Below are positions 1 through 7,411 of a stretch of DNA of 64,000 nt, piece by piece (the stretch's first letter is position 1; each line of letters opens with the position of its first letter). Where the stretch lies: NCBI RefSeq assembly GCF_900115345.1, contig NZ_FOWC01000001.1, positions 620,001-684,000 of the forward strand, given 5' to 3'. The stretch comes from Amycolatopsis rubida. Lineage in GTDB: Bacteria; Actinomycetota; Actinomycetes; Mycobacteriales; Pseudonocardiaceae. Below the pieces are notes generated by a model. That model searched no databases and was not told the origin of the DNA. It saw nothing but the letters and a program-made list of their open reading frames with translations. A program made the position numbers and the translations under genes.

Positions 1-2
1 CG

Positions 3-1016
3 GTCACGACCTTCCGCGACGCTCAGGAGGAGTTCGCGTCCGCGCTGGGTGCCGACGCGATCTCGATCGAGAAGGAGAAGCCGCGGGTCCTGCGGATCAC
101 GCTGGTGTTCGGCAATCCGTTCGACGACATCGTGCCGCCCGCCGACATCCCCGGCGACCCGAGCGAGGTCGACCTGACCGCGCTGGAACTCGGGGACACC
201 GAGTACGGCGAGGTCTGGACCGAACCCCTGCTCGGACAGCACTGGCTGATCTCCGGCGGCACCGGTTCGGGCAAGGGCTCGCTGTTGTGGAACCCGCTGC
301 GCGCCATGGGGCCGATGATCCGCGAGCGCATCGTCCGGGTCTCGGTGATCGACCCGAAGGGCGGGATGGAGACCGAACGCGGCAAGCCGCTGTTCTACCG
401 GCACGCCAGTCCCGCCGACGAGGACGTCGAGTACGACGACGGCGACGGCCCCGAGGACATCGATCCGATGCTCGCGCTCCTGTACGAGTTCCGCGACCGG
501 ATGCGCGAACGCCAGGACCTGTTGCGCCGGGAGGGGAAGCGGAAGTTCACGCCGGCGGTCGAGACTCCGTTCGAGGTCCTGATGATCGACGAACTCATGA
601 TGCTGACCGCGCTCGCCGGCCGTCGGATGATCGGCGAGGTCAACAAGCTCCTGGCCGAGATCCTCACTCAGGGCCGCGCCGCCGGGTTCGCGGTGATCGC
701 CTACGTGCAGGAACCCACCAAGGACATCGTTCCCGTGCGGGATCTGTTCACCCGCCGGGTCTCGCTGCGCACCGGTGCCGCGTCCTTCGTGGACATGGTG
801 CTGGGCGAAGGTGCCCGCGACCGCGGCGCGCTCGCCGACGAGATCCCGGAAACCGGGGCCGAGGGCATCGGCTTCCGCACCACCGAAACCTCCCGCCAGC
901 CCGTCCGCGTGCGTGCCGGCTACAGCACCGACGACGACATCGACGAACTCGTTCGCCTGTGCACTCCGCACGACGACCCGCCAGCCGATTCCAACGTGTA
1001 CTCCATCGCTGCCTGA
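3..1016 (+). CDS. FtsK/SpoIIIE-type conjugal DNA translocase, 5' partial
   Basis: The reading frame is open from the window edge, so the start lies upstream; 337 residues are visible. A Walker A motif (GGTGSGKGS) lies near nucleotides 255-281, and a Walker B-like strand (VLMIDELMML) near 577-606, followed by a segment resembling the FtsK sensor region (AEILTQGRAAGFAVIAYVQE). In AICEs this protein family (TraB/TraSA) pumps double-stranded DNA from donor to recipient as a membrane-anchored hexamer. The C-terminal end is short after the ATPase core and no gamma-type winged helix is obvious. It leads a run of closely spaced plus-strand genes. Family assignment is firm; the transfer role is inferred from context. 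Confidence 0.85.
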   Translation, partial: VTTFRDAQEEFASALGADAISIEKEKPRVLRITLVFGNPFDDIVPPADIPGDPSEVDLTALELGDTEYGEVWTEPLLGQHWLISGGTGSGKGSLLWNPLRAMGPMIRERIVRVSVIDPKGGMETERGKPLFYRHASPADEDVEYDDGDGPEDIDPMLALLYEFRDRMRERQDLLRREGKRKFTPAVETPFEVLMIDELMMLTALAGRRMIGEVNKLLAEILTQGRAAGFAVIAYVQEPTKDIVPVRDLFTRRVSLRTGAASFVDMVLGEGARDRGALADEIPETGAEGIGFRTTETSRQPVRVRAGYSTDDDIDELVRLCTPHDDPPADSNVYSIAA

Positions 1017-1038
1017 CTGTCGTGAAAGGACAGACGAA

Positions 1039-1236
1039 ATGACCACAGTGCTCGCCCTTGTCGCGGCTGCAGTGGTGGGCGTGTCGCTACTGCGCCTGCT
1101 GTTCCTGTTTCTTCCCGTGCTCCTCGAACCGTTCGTCTTCTTACTGCTGATGGTGCTCGTTCTGGTCACCGCCCCTGTTGCGGCCGCGATGAAGGCTCAC
1201 CGCGGCCGTCGCGCCCTGAAAGGACAGATGAAATGA
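1039..1236 (+). CDS. Small hydrophobic membrane protein of the AICE
   Basis: This 65-residue protein starts at ATG 1039, preceded by GAAAGGACAG. Nearly all of residues 3-50 are hydrophobic, with two predicted membrane segments rich in Leu, Val and Ala, then a basic tail (KAHRGRRALKGQMK). It lies 22 bp after the translocase gene and overlaps the next gene by 4 bp (ATGA). Small membrane proteins beside the translocase are usual in actinomycete transfer regions, where Spd proteins aid spread within mycelium. That role is an inference from position, as no family motif is recognised. Confidence 0.7.
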   Translation: MTTVLALVAAAVVGVSLLRLLFLFLPVLLEPFVFLLLMVLVLVTAPVAAAMKAHRGRRALKGQMK

Positions 1237-1463
1237 TCACCTTGAAGTTCCTGAGTGCCTGGCTGAAACTCGCGGCGGTCGCGGCGGTCGCGTTCGTGAT
1301 CGAAGTCGCGCTCATCTCCTCGCTGTGGCTGGGTCTCCTGGTCATCGTCCCGACCGTGCTGCTGTTCCTCGGCTTGTCGGCGGCGATGTGGCGGGAATGG
1401 CGCTCCGTCCGCCGCGGCGACGGTGCCTACAGCTACTCCTACATCCGCTACGAGCAGGAGTGA
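1233..1463 (+). CDS. Small two-segment membrane protein of the AICE
   Basis: This 76-residue protein starts at ATG 1233, inside the stop of the previous gene, which implies translational coupling. Two hydrophobic stretches (about residues 8-32 and 33-52) are followed by a polar C-terminus with basic residues and a Tyr-rich end (GAYSYSYIRYEQE). It belongs to the transfer-region string of the element and overlaps the next gene at GTGA 1460-1463. I do not recognise a family. A Spd-like or membrane accessory role is plausible only from location. Confidence 0.7.
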   Translation: MITLKFLSAWLKLAAVAAVAFVIEVALISSLWLGLLVIVPTVLLFLGLSAAMWREWRSVRRGDGAYSYSYIRYEQE

Positions 1464-1777
1464 CGGCCGTGACCGCCCCCGATCCGGTGCCGCCGGCGGA
1501 CGCTGAGGTATGGCAGAGCGCGGTGGCCACGCTCGAAGACGGGCTCGGGATCTACCCGCTCCGCTCGATCGACGGCGTCCGCTACGAGGGCGCGAGCGTC
1601 GACAACACCGCCGTGGTCGCCACCTCTTCCACCGTGCTCCTGCGGGTCACCCGCCATCGCCACGGCCGCCCCGAGGTCAGCGAAGTGGAAATGCCGCCCG
1701 CGTTCGCCCGCTACCTCGCCGCCCTGCTTGATTCCACCGCCCGCTACGTCCAGACCAGCCCGGAAGGAACCCTGTAA
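1460..1777 (+). CDS. Hypothetical AICE protein
   Basis: The frame starts at GTG 1460, overlapping the previous stop codon; an in-frame GTG at 1469 is an alternative. The product is 105 residues, acidic at the N-terminus and mostly soluble, with no signal peptide or membrane span. The middle (residues about 35-75) alternates hydrophobic and charged residues as in a small beta-rich domain (SSTVLLRVTRHRHGRPEVSEVE), followed by a helix-forming C-terminus. It overlaps the next gene at TAATG 1775-1779, so it belongs to the same coupled operon. Function not recognised. Confidence 0.65.
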   Translation: MTAVTAPDPVPPADAEVWQSAVATLEDGLGIYPLRSIDGVRYEGASVDNTAVVATSSTVLLRVTRHRHGRPEVSEVEMPPAFARYLAALLDSTARYVQTSPEGTL

Positions 1778-1989
1778 TGCGCGCGTCCAACGTGGTCAAA
1801 CTTGCCCGCCTGCAAGGCGAATTTGACTCCGAATACCGGCAGGCCATCAACCCGGACGGCACCCGCAACCGCGAAGCCCTGCTCCGCTTGTCCGAACTCG
1901 CCGCCCGCATGGTCACTGTCTACGAGGAAGAGGCCGCACTGGCGTGCCGAGCGGCCAACCAGGCGTACGACCTGGCCACCGGCAAGTAA
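1777..1989 (+). CDS. Small helical hypothetical AICE protein
   Basis: A 70-residue protein starting at ATG 1777, coupled to the upstream stop (TAATG). It is predicted to be almost entirely alpha-helical and soluble, with heptad-like hydrophobics (residues about 5-20 and 33-65), and ends AYDLATGK. It is the last gene of the first coupled group; a gap of about 110 bp separates it from the methyltransferase gene. No family is recognised. Confidence 0.6.
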   Translation: MRASNVVKLARLQGEFDSEYRQAINPDGTRNREALLRLSELAARMVTVYEEEAALACRAANQAYDLATGK

Positions 1990-2098
1990 TCCGTCCTTCG
2001 GCATGTCTTGAGTCCTCGTGACGCTTGCCGCACGAGATCTCACGGCGTGCCACACGCGCCCCGCGTGTCCGCCCCTCGAACGAGAAAGACCAGAACCG

Positions 2099-2797
2099 AT
2101 GCCCCGCAAACGAATCCTGGACGCGTTCTGCTGCGCCGGCGGTGCCGCCAAGGGCTACCACGACGCCGGCTTCGACGTCGTCGGCATCGACATCGCCCCG
2201 CAACCGAACTACCCCTACGAGTTCCACCAGGGCGACGCGATCGAGTTCATCCTGGCCCACGGCCACGAATTCGACGCCGTCCACGCTTCACCGCCGTGTC
2301 AGAACGCCAGCGCGCTCACCGCGGGCAACCGCCGCCGTACCGGCTGGACAGACAACCACATCGACCTCATCCCACCCACCCGCGACGCCCTCGAACATGT
2401 CCGCGACCGTGCCGGCATCCCGACCGTGATGGAGAACGTCCAAGGCTCGAAGCTGCGCCGGGACCTCGTGCTCTGCGGACTGTCCTTCGGGCTCAAGGTG
2501 TTCCGGCACCGCTACTTCGAGATCGACGGATTCAGCGTCAACTCGCCCGCGCACCCGTCCCACCGCGGGCACCGCGTCGCCGGCTGGCGGCACGGCATCC
2601 GCCACGACGGCGACATGGTCGCGGTCTACGGCGAAGGCGGTGGGAAAGGCACCGTCGCAGAGTGGCAGAACGCCATGGGCATCCACCACACCGACGTCCG
2701 CCGCGAACTCGCCGAAGCCATCCCGCCCGCCTACACCCGCCACATCGGCACCCAACTCCTCAACCGCCTCGCCGCCCCGGTCCTGGCCGCGGCCTGA
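2099..2797 (+). CDS. Short DNA cytosine-C5 methyltransferase
   Basis: This enzyme would transfer a methyl group from S-adenosylmethionine to cytosine C5 in DNA. Motif I is at residues 8-31 (DAFCCAGGAAKGY, then VVGIDI), the catalytic motif IV Pro-Pro-Cys at 65-67 (SPPCQ), motif VI ENV at 112-114, a motif VIII-like segment at about 134-143, and IX/X-like residues near 198-221. At 232 residues it is far shorter than typical Dcm enzymes (about 400), with only about 55 residues between motifs VIII and IX for target recognition. ATG 2099 is chosen because it begins directly before motif I; an upstream extension is possible in frame but atypical. There is no adjacent restriction gene, so it may be an orphan element-borne methylase. 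Confidence 0.82.
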   Translation: MPRKRILDAFCCAGGAAKGYHDAGFDVVGIDIAPQPNYPYEFHQGDAIEFILAHGHEFDAVHASPPCQNASALTAGNRRRTGWTDNHIDLIPPTRDALEHVRDRAGIPTVMENVQGSKLRRDLVLCGLSFGLKVFRHRYFEIDGFSVNSPAHPSHRGHRVAGWRHGIRHDGDMVAVYGEGGGKGTVAEWQNAMGIHHTDVRRELAEAIPPAYTRHIGTQLLNRLAAPVLAAA

Positions 2798-2870
2798 CAA
2801 CCAGGGAAGGAAAACCTTGCTCCGCAAGCGGTCCAAGAGATCCAAGAAGCCTGAGCAGACAGGAGCGAGC

Positions 2871-3089
2871 GTGTCCCAGATGAACTTCGACGAAGTCACC
2901 AAGGTCATGCGTCCGCTGATGAACGAGTACTTCGACCTCCACAAGCGCGAAATGGCCAAACGCGACGGTGCGGAGTGGTTCGTCCACGACGACCTCGCCG
3001 ACCTCGCCGAAGAGATCAGCAAGTGGATGGAGTACTACGCCGTCGTGTTCCGCCGCAACGCCGGTCTCTTCCGCTCCGGCCGCAACTGA
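2871..3089 (+). CDS. Small hypothetical AICE protein
   Basis: A 72-residue acidic, helical protein. GTG 2871 is preceded by AGGAG at 5-bp spacing. An in-frame TTG at 2817 (after GGGAAGG) would add 18 basic residues, but that stretch uses rare codons for this genome (AGA, ACA, CCT), so I prefer 2871. The chain contains VTKVMRPLMNEYFDLHKREM and ends FRSGRN. No signal peptide or membrane span. It lies between the methyltransferase and the membrane-protein gene. No family is recognised. Confidence 0.6.
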   Translation: MSQMNFDEVTKVMRPLMNEYFDLHKREMAKRDGAEWFVHDDLADLAEEISKWMEYYAVVFRRNAGLFRSGRN

Positions 3090-3128
3090 CCCGCCCCGCA
3101 ACGCCTCACCGGAAAGGAGGTGCCTGCC

Positions 3129-3986
3129 GTGTTCCGCAAGTCCGCCCCGAAGAGCGAGGGCCGCCCGGTCTCGCGCCGGGTCCGCACCCTCACCGACCAA
3201 CTGGCCGAAGCCCGCGACGTGCACCGCCTCGCCGCCGACCCGCTCCTCGGGGCGGTCGCCGCGGACCGCTTCCGCGCTTCGATCACCCGCACCATGTGGT
3301 TTTTCCTCGCCGTCGGGCTCGGGTTCACCACCACCGGCGTCCACGACTTCCTCGCCGGACACCTCCCGACCACCGACCCGCTGTGGTGGGGCGCATGGCT
3401 GGCCGAACCCGCCCTCGCCGGCATCCTGGTCACCCTGCTCCGCTGGGAAGCCGCCATGCTCGCCGCCGGCATCCCCGCCGGCGACAAGCCCGTCAAGCAC
3501 CTGAAACGGGTCCTGCTCGCCGCCACGTTCGCCGCGAACGTCTGGGCCGCCTTCACCCCCACCGCCGGCGGGATCTCCCAGGGCAGCGTGTTCTTCCACG
3601 TCGTCATCCCGCTCGTGGTCTACCTCCTCGCCGAAGTCATGCCGATCATCCAGCAACGCTGCATCCGCGCCCGTGACGACGCACTCGCCGCCTCGCCGCC
3701 CGCCGCCGCACCATCGGCACCGGAACCCGTTGCGCCCCAGCCTGCTCCCGCACCTGCACCCGCGCCGAAACCTGTCGTACCGGCACCGGCGACCGGAAGT
3801 GTCCTCGGGAAGCTCCCGGCAAGCATCCGCGCCACCGTCACCGGCGTGACCGCCGACGTCCACGCGACCGGCCGCCCGGTCACCGCCGACGACCTCACCG
3901 CCCGCGTCACCCTCCCCGCCGGGATGCTCACCGCGCTCGCGGACGAGCTGAACGCCACCGTGAACCACCACCCGGTCACCACCTGA
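3129..3986 (+). CDS. Multi-spanning membrane protein, DUF2637-like, of the AICE
   Basis: The start is GTG 3129, which lies 8 bp after a perfect AAGGAGG; the earlier GTG 3120 overlaps that site and is unlikely. The 285-residue product has a basic N-terminus, then about four hydrophobic segments between residues 55 and 180, including VGLGFTTTGVHDFLAG and WWGAWLAEPALAGILVTLL, matching what I know of DUF2637 proteins of actinomycete plasmids. A Pro/Ala-rich linker (residues about 182-222) leads to a cytoplasmic domain that may form a small winged helix. Such proteins sit in transfer or replication operons of these elements; the precise role is unknown. The family call is from pattern memory. Confidence 0.68.
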   Translation: MFRKSAPKSEGRPVSRRVRTLTDQLAEARDVHRLAADPLLGAVAADRFRASITRTMWFFLAVGLGFTTTGVHDFLAGHLPTTDPLWWGAWLAEPALAGILVTLLRWEAAMLAAGIPAGDKPVKHLKRVLLAATFAANVWAAFTPTAGGISQGSVFFHVVIPLVVYLLAEVMPIIQQRCIRARDDALAASPPAAAPSAPEPVAPQPAPAPAPAPKPVVPAPATGSVLGKLPASIRATVTGVTADVHATGRPVTADDLTARVTLPAGMLTALADELNATVNHHPVTT

Positions 3987-4003
3987 GGAAGGAAGCCCGG
4001 ATC

Positions 4004-4225
4004 ATGCCCGACGATTACGCAGGACCCGCACGTCCGTGGACTGCCGAAGACGACGAGTTCCCTAACGGCTGCCGAATCGAATGGCGAACCCCGGTGGGAA
4101 CCTGGTGGCCTGGCGAGGTGATCACCCGGCACACGCAGCCGGGACACGTCGTGGTTCAGCTCGATGACGACAGGTGGATGCAACCACTCCCCCTCGGTGA
4201 ACTTCGACGCATCGATCGTCGCTGA
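4004..4225 (+). CDS. Small hypothetical AICE protein
   Basis: A 73-residue protein starting at ATG 4004, with GGAAGGAAG upstream. The body (residues about 22-70) alternates strands and turns, with WRTPVGTWWPGEVI and HVVVQLDDDRWMQPLPL, suggesting a compact SH3-like or Tudor-like beta barrel. That fold guess rests on pattern only. It follows the membrane-protein gene by 17 bp and is the last gene before the hairpin region upstream of rep. No family is recognised. Confidence 0.6.
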   Translation: MPDDYAGPARPWTAEDDEFPNGCRIEWRTPVGTWWPGEVITRHTQPGHVVVQLDDDRWMQPLPLGELRRIDRR

Positions 4226-4257
4226 CATAGCGACAGCCCCTAATCAGCAACACTTGT

Positions 4258-4300
4258 GCACCGCGGCCGGGACGTCCCCGGCCGCGGTGCGACGTCCCGG
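4258..4300. promoter_or_regulatory. Two mutually exclusive hairpins upstream of the rep gene
   Basis: A perfect 14-bp stem pairs 4258-4271 (GCACCGCGGCCGGG) with 4277-4290 around a 5-nt loop. A second perfect 10-bp stem pairs 4267-4276 (CCGGGACGTC) with 4291-4300 (GACGTCCCGG). They share bases, so only one can form at a time. They sit 33 bp upstream of the replication initiator start. This could be an attenuator-like control of rep, a terminator of the upstream operon, or part of a rolling-circle origin. The pairing is seen directly; the role is inferred. Confidence 0.55.
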
Positions 4301-4332
4301 CCCCTGCGTGCGCCCGCACGAAAGAGGCCAGC

Positions 4333-5682
4333 ATGATCACCGAGCACGACGGGTCCTCACTGGCTACCCGCATCGCCCACCGCATGACCCCCGCCGTCAT
4401 CCAGGCCGTGCGCGCCCGCGCCGAAGCCACCGGCGGCTGCCTGCAACCGGTCCACCTCACCGGCTTCCGCACCGTCACCGACCACGCCGGCCGCGTCCTC
4501 GACCACACCTCCGGCGTCGTCTACGCCCCGTGCGGCAACCGCCGCGAAAGCGTCTGCCCCGCCTGCTCCGACCGCTACGCCGCCGACGCGTTCCACCTCC
4601 TCCGCGCCGGCATGACCGGCGGCAAAACCGTCCCCGAAACCGTCGCCGACAAACCGCGGCTGTTCCTCACCGTCACCGCCCCCAGCTTCGGCACCGTCCA
4701 CAACCGACCCGCCACCCGCACCGGCCGCCACCTGCCCTGCCGCTGCGGCGAATACCACCACGAAGCCGACACCCGCATCGGCACCGCGACCGACCCCGAG
4801 CACTACGACTACCGCGGCGCGGTGCTATGGCAGGGCCACGCCGGGGAACTCTGGCACGCCTTCACCGTCCGGCTCCGCCGGGAAATCGCCGTCGCCGCCG
4901 GCATCCGCGCCCAAGACTTCGCCGACCACGCCCGCCTCTCCTACGCCAAAGTCGCCGAATACCAGCGCCGCGGACTCGTCCACTTCCACGCCGTCATCCG
5001 CCTCGACGGCCCCGCCGGTCCCGAGGACCCCGCGCCCGCGTGGGCCGACAACGCTCTGCTGGAGCACGCGACCCGGGCAGCGGTGGAGAACACCCGCGTC
5101 ACCCGCACCCTCACCGTCGACGGCGACACCGCGAAGCACGTGTTCGCCTGGGGCCAGCAAGCCGACATCCGCCCCATCCGCCCCGCCCACGCCCACGAAC
5201 CCGACGACGGCGAGATCACCGACCGGGCGCTCGCCGGTTACATCGCCAAGTACGCCACCAAAGGCACCTCCACCAGCGAGGTCCCCGACCGGCCCATCCG
5301 GTCCGAGAAAGCCATCGACGCACTCGACGTCCACCCCCACCACCGGCGCATGATCACCACCGCGTGGGCACTGGGAGCCAACGGAGACCTCGGGTTCCTG
5401 CGGAAATGGGCGCACATGCTCGGATTCCGCGGCCACTTCCTCACCAAATCGATCGCCTACTCGATCACCTTCACCGCCATCCGCGGCGACCGCCGCACCC
5501 ACCAGCACCTCGCCACCCTCCAAGCCGCTGGCGCGACCCCCGGCACCGTGCTCGTGGTCAACCACTGGAAACACACCGGCAACGGCTACCGCCACCACGA
5601 AGACCGCGACATCGCCGCCGCCATCTACGAAGGAAAACGCCAGCAACGCAAGGAAAAACTCGACAAGGAGGCACAACCATGA
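4333..5682 (+). CDS. Rolling-circle replication initiator (HUH endonuclease), RepSA-like
   Basis: This 449-residue protein would nick the element origin and attach covalently to DNA to start rolling-circle replication. An N-terminal Cys cluster (C67, C75, C78: CGNRRESVCPACSDRY) resembles a zinc-binding site. The metal-binding HUH motif is at residues 217-219 within GLVHFHAVIRLDG, and candidate nucleophilic tyrosines are Y303 and Y307 in GYIAKYATKG. This matches the RepSA family of actinomycete integrative elements. The start ATG 4333 follows GAAAGAGG. It is followed directly by xis, overlapping by 4 bp, as in the rep-xis-int order of pSAM2. Its expression may be set by the overlapping hairpins just upstream. 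Confidence 0.88.
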   Translation: MITEHDGSSLATRIAHRMTPAVIQAVRARAEATGGCLQPVHLTGFRTVTDHAGRVLDHTSGVVYAPCGNRRESVCPACSDRYAADAFHLLRAGMTGGKTVPETVADKPRLFLTVTAPSFGTVHNRPATRTGRHLPCRCGEYHHEADTRIGTATDPEHYDYRGAVLWQGHAGELWHAFTVRLRREIAVAAGIRAQDFADHARLSYAKVAEYQRRGLVHFHAVIRLDGPAGPEDPAPAWADNALLEHATRAAVENTRVTRTLTVDGDTAKHVFAWGQQADIRPIRPAHAHEPDDGEITDRALAGYIAKYATKGTSTSEVPDRPIRSEKAIDALDVHPHHRRMITTAWALGANGDLGFLRKWAHMLGFRGHFLTKSIAYSITFTAIRGDRRTHQHLATLQAAGATPGTVLVVNHWKHTGNGYRHHEDRDIAAAIYEGKRQQRKEKLDKEAQP

Positions 5683-5855
5683 GCGCGAAGCTGATGACCA
5701 TCGAAGACCTCTCCGAACACCTCGGAGTCCCCGTCAACACCCTCTACAAGTGGCGCACCAAGGGCTACGGCCCCGCAGGCCGCCGCGTCGGCAAATACGT
5801 CCGCTACCGCCCCGCCGACGTCGAAGCTTGGATCGAAGCACAGGGCCTCGCCTGA
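5679..5855 (+). CDS. xis: Excisionase, MerR-like helix-turn-helix protein
   Basis: A 58-residue protein starting at ATG 5679 (AAGGAGG at 5665-5671), overlapping the rep stop. Its sequence LMTIEDLSEHLGVPVNTLYKW, continuing to VGKYVRYRPADVEAWIEAQ, is the typical small winged-helix excisionase fold (HTH_17). Such proteins bind the attachment region and direct the integrase toward excision. The gene overlaps the integrase start by one base (TGATG), so rep, xis and int form a translationally coupled group. Assignment rests on motif and position, which agree well. Confidence 0.88.
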   Translation: MSAKLMTIEDLSEHLGVPVNTLYKWRTKGYGPAGRRVGKYVRYRPADVEAWIEAQGLA

Positions 5856-7051
5856 TGGGCCGGCACCGACTTCCGCTCGGCACGGCCGGCGAGATCAAGG
5901 TCAGGAAGTCCGGTCGTGGCTGGATTGCTCGGTGCCAGTACCGCGACCACGACGGGGAGTACTACGACATCCGCCGGACCCGGCGCATGAAGGAAGACGC
6001 TCGCGACGCTGTCCGAGAGGCAGTGAAGAACCGGGTCAAGCGCACGCCGGGTGCTGAACTCACCGCGCACAGCCTGTTCCCCGAGGTGGCAACGGCGTGG
6101 CTTGCGGAGTACAGCAAGGACGCGGACGACGGTGTGTTCTCGCACACCTCGGTGGACAACCACTCCTACAACCTCAAGAACCACGTCCTTCCTGTGTTCG
6201 GCAAGCACGAGCTGATGGAGGTCACCACCCCTGTCATCAACCGGCTCCTGCAAGCGAAGCTCAAGGCGCACAGCCGAAGCCTGGCGCATCAGGTCCGCGC
6301 GGTGATCACCAACGTGATGACGTGGGCGGTCAATGAAGGGCTGATCGACGCCAACCCGGTCCGGGAAGTTGCTCCGCTGCTAGAGCGCCGCGCGAAGACG
6401 AAGAAGGCGGCCCCGCGCGCCCTGACAGCCGAGGAGCTGTTCGACTTCCTCGCAAAGCTCGACGCAGACGAAGAAGCGGTCGCCGCGGACCTGCCGGACC
6501 TCGTTCGAGGCTTCCTCGCCACCGGGGAGCGACGGGGCGAACTGCTCGGAGCCGACTGGCCGGACTTCGATGAAGAGGCAAAGGAAATCCGGGTCAGCGG
6601 CGGGCTCATCCAGGCCCGCGGCAAGGGGACGGTCAAGAACGACGGGAAGACCGACAACGCGAAACGGCCGATCGCACTGCCTGACTGGTGCGTGGCAATG
6701 CTGGCCGAGCGGCGGGAGAAGCTCGGAGTGCCGAACCCGACCGGGCCGATCTACCGCAACAGCCGGGGCGGGTACCTGAACTTCCAGAACCTGACCAACC
6801 GGCATTGGCTGCCGTTCCGCCGGCGGGCCGGGTACGAGTGGGTCACGTTCAAGACGCTCCGCAAGACACTCGCGACCATCCTGGACGAAGCGGGTCTCAC
6901 AGCGCGCCAGATCGCCGACATCCTCGGGCACGCGCACCCGTCGATGACGCAGGACGTCTACATGGGGCGAGGACAGAAATCACGCGCCGGCGCGGAAGCA
7001 CTCGGGTCGATGGCCCTCGGGAAAACTGGCAATAAATCGGCAACCGGCTGA
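5855..7051 (+). CDS. int: Tyrosine site-specific integrase of the AICE
   Basis: This 398-residue recombinase integrates and excises the element at tRNA-Arg. An N-terminal AP2-like arm-binding region (residues 10-60, KVRKSGRGWIARCQYRDHDG) and a SAM-like core-binding region (about 75-175) precede the catalytic domain. Catalytic residues visible are R226 (TGERRGE), R336 (TLRKT), H359 (LGHAH) and the nucleophile Y369 (QDVYMG). The usual first His of the HxLR box is Lys here (FKTLR), a variant seen in some actinomycete integrases. ATG 5855 overlaps the xis stop. The gene points toward the attachment site, followed by a strong hairpin. Confidence 0.93.
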   Translation: MGRHRLPLGTAGEIKVRKSGRGWIARCQYRDHDGEYYDIRRTRRMKEDARDAVREAVKNRVKRTPGAELTAHSLFPEVATAWLAEYSKDADDGVFSHTSVDNHSYNLKNHVLPVFGKHELMEVTTPVINRLLQAKLKAHSRSLAHQVRAVITNVMTWAVNEGLIDANPVREVAPLLERRAKTKKAAPRALTAEELFDFLAKLDADEEAVAADLPDLVRGFLATGERRGELLGADWPDFDEEAKEIRVSGGLIQARGKGTVKNDGKTDNAKRPIALPDWCVAMLAERREKLGVPNPTGPIYRNSRGGYLNFQNLTNRHWLPFRRRAGYEWVTFKTLRKTLATILDEAGLTARQIADILGHAHPSMTQDVYMGRGQKSRAGAEALGSMALGKTGNKSATG

Positions 7052-7084
7052 CCTGCCGACTTCCCGGAAGCCGGAAGCCAGACA

Positions 7085-7118
7085 GCAGAAAACCCCCTGT
7101 CACCAGGGGGTTTTCTGC
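7085..7118. terminator. Strong bidirectional hairpin between int and tRNA-Arg
   Basis: A perfect 15-bp stem, GCAGAAAACCCCCTG at 7085-7099 and its complement at 7104-7118, with a 4-nt loop. A T-run lies within the right arm and A-runs within the left arm, so it can stop transcription from either side: int on plus and tRNA-Arg on minus. It lies within the element side of the junction. Confidence 0.8.
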
Positions 7119-7121
7119 TTT

Positions 7122-7140
7122 ACTGTCTCGACCAGACAGT
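7122..7140 (-). terminator. Small hairpin abutting the tRNA-Arg 3' end
   Basis: ACTGTCT at 7122-7128 pairs with AGACAGT at 7134-7140 around 5 nt. It touches the discriminator base of tRNA-Arg. It may help 3' processing or termination of the tRNA, or be an integrase arm or core site of the element. The stem is seen; the role is inference. Confidence 0.4.
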
Positions 7141-7190
7141 GCGCCCGAAGGGATTCGAACCCCTGACCTTCTGATCCGTAGTCAGATGCT
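7140..7190 (-). other. Presumed attR core within tRNA-Arg 3' half
   Basis: The integrase gene ends just to the left of the tRNA 3' end, the layout expected when an element inserts into a tRNA gene and restores its 3' half. The core must overlap this segment if tRNA-Arg is the target. The matching attL is outside the window, so the boundary is approximate. Confidence 0.45.
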
Positions 7191-7213
7191 CTATCCAGCT
7201 GAGCTACGGGCGC
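7140..7213 (-). tRNA. tRNA-Arg (anticodon ACG)
   Basis: Read on the minus strand the sequence folds as a 74-nt cloverleaf: acceptor GCGCCCG pairing with CGGGCGC, D-arm, anticodon loop CTACGGA, and T-loop GGTTCGAATCC. No CCA is encoded; the base at 7140 would be discriminator A. Decodes CGN Arg codons through inosine at the wobble position. Its 3' half is the presumed attachment site of the neighbouring element. Confidence 0.97.
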
Positions 7214-7255
7214 GTGTTCAGTTATTAACCTAGCACCTGCCGAAACAGGCACCAG

Positions 7256-7345
7256 CGGAGGCTCCGGGATTTGAACCCGGGAGGGGGGGTTACCCCCAAC
7301 CGCATTAGCAGTGCGGCGCCATAGACCAGACTAGGCGAAGCCTCC
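7256..7345 (-). tRNA. tRNA-Ser (anticodon GCT)
   Basis: A 90-nt minus-strand tRNA with acceptor GGAGGCT pairing with AGCCTCC, a long variable arm (stem of G/C runs), anticodon GCT in the loop CTGCTAA, and T-loop GGTTCAAATCC. The discriminator is G and no CCA is encoded. Decodes AGC/AGT serine codons. It lies 42 bp upstream of tRNA-Arg in the same direction, so the two are probably co-transcribed. Confidence 0.97.
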
Positions 7346-7411
7346 TGGGTCCCAACGACCACTGCTCAGATAGGTTACACACCCCTCCAGCCCCTCCGGA
7401 AGGCACCCCCC

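Larger units (their letters stand above)
1..7140 (+). mobile_element. Right part of an integrated actinomycete conjugative element (AICE)
   Basis: All genes from the window start to the tRNA-Arg gene lie on the plus strand in a tight series: FtsK-like translocase, small membrane proteins, DNA methyltransferase, membrane protein, HUH replication initiator, excisionase, integrase. This is the known module set of AICEs of the pSAM2/pMEA type, which integrate at the 3' end of a tRNA gene, replicate by rolling circle and transfer double-stranded DNA with an FtsK-like pump. The integrase ends 88 bp before the 3' end of tRNA-Arg(ACG), the usual position for the attR side. The left end and attL are outside the window, so total size and any cargo there are unknown. 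The exact att core cannot be set from one end. Confidence 0.88.

Noticed and set aside
2817..2870. TTG 2817 as start of the small AICE gene
   Set aside because: Despite a good ribosome binding site, the 18 added codons are rare-codon-rich and very basic; GTG 2871 has its own site.
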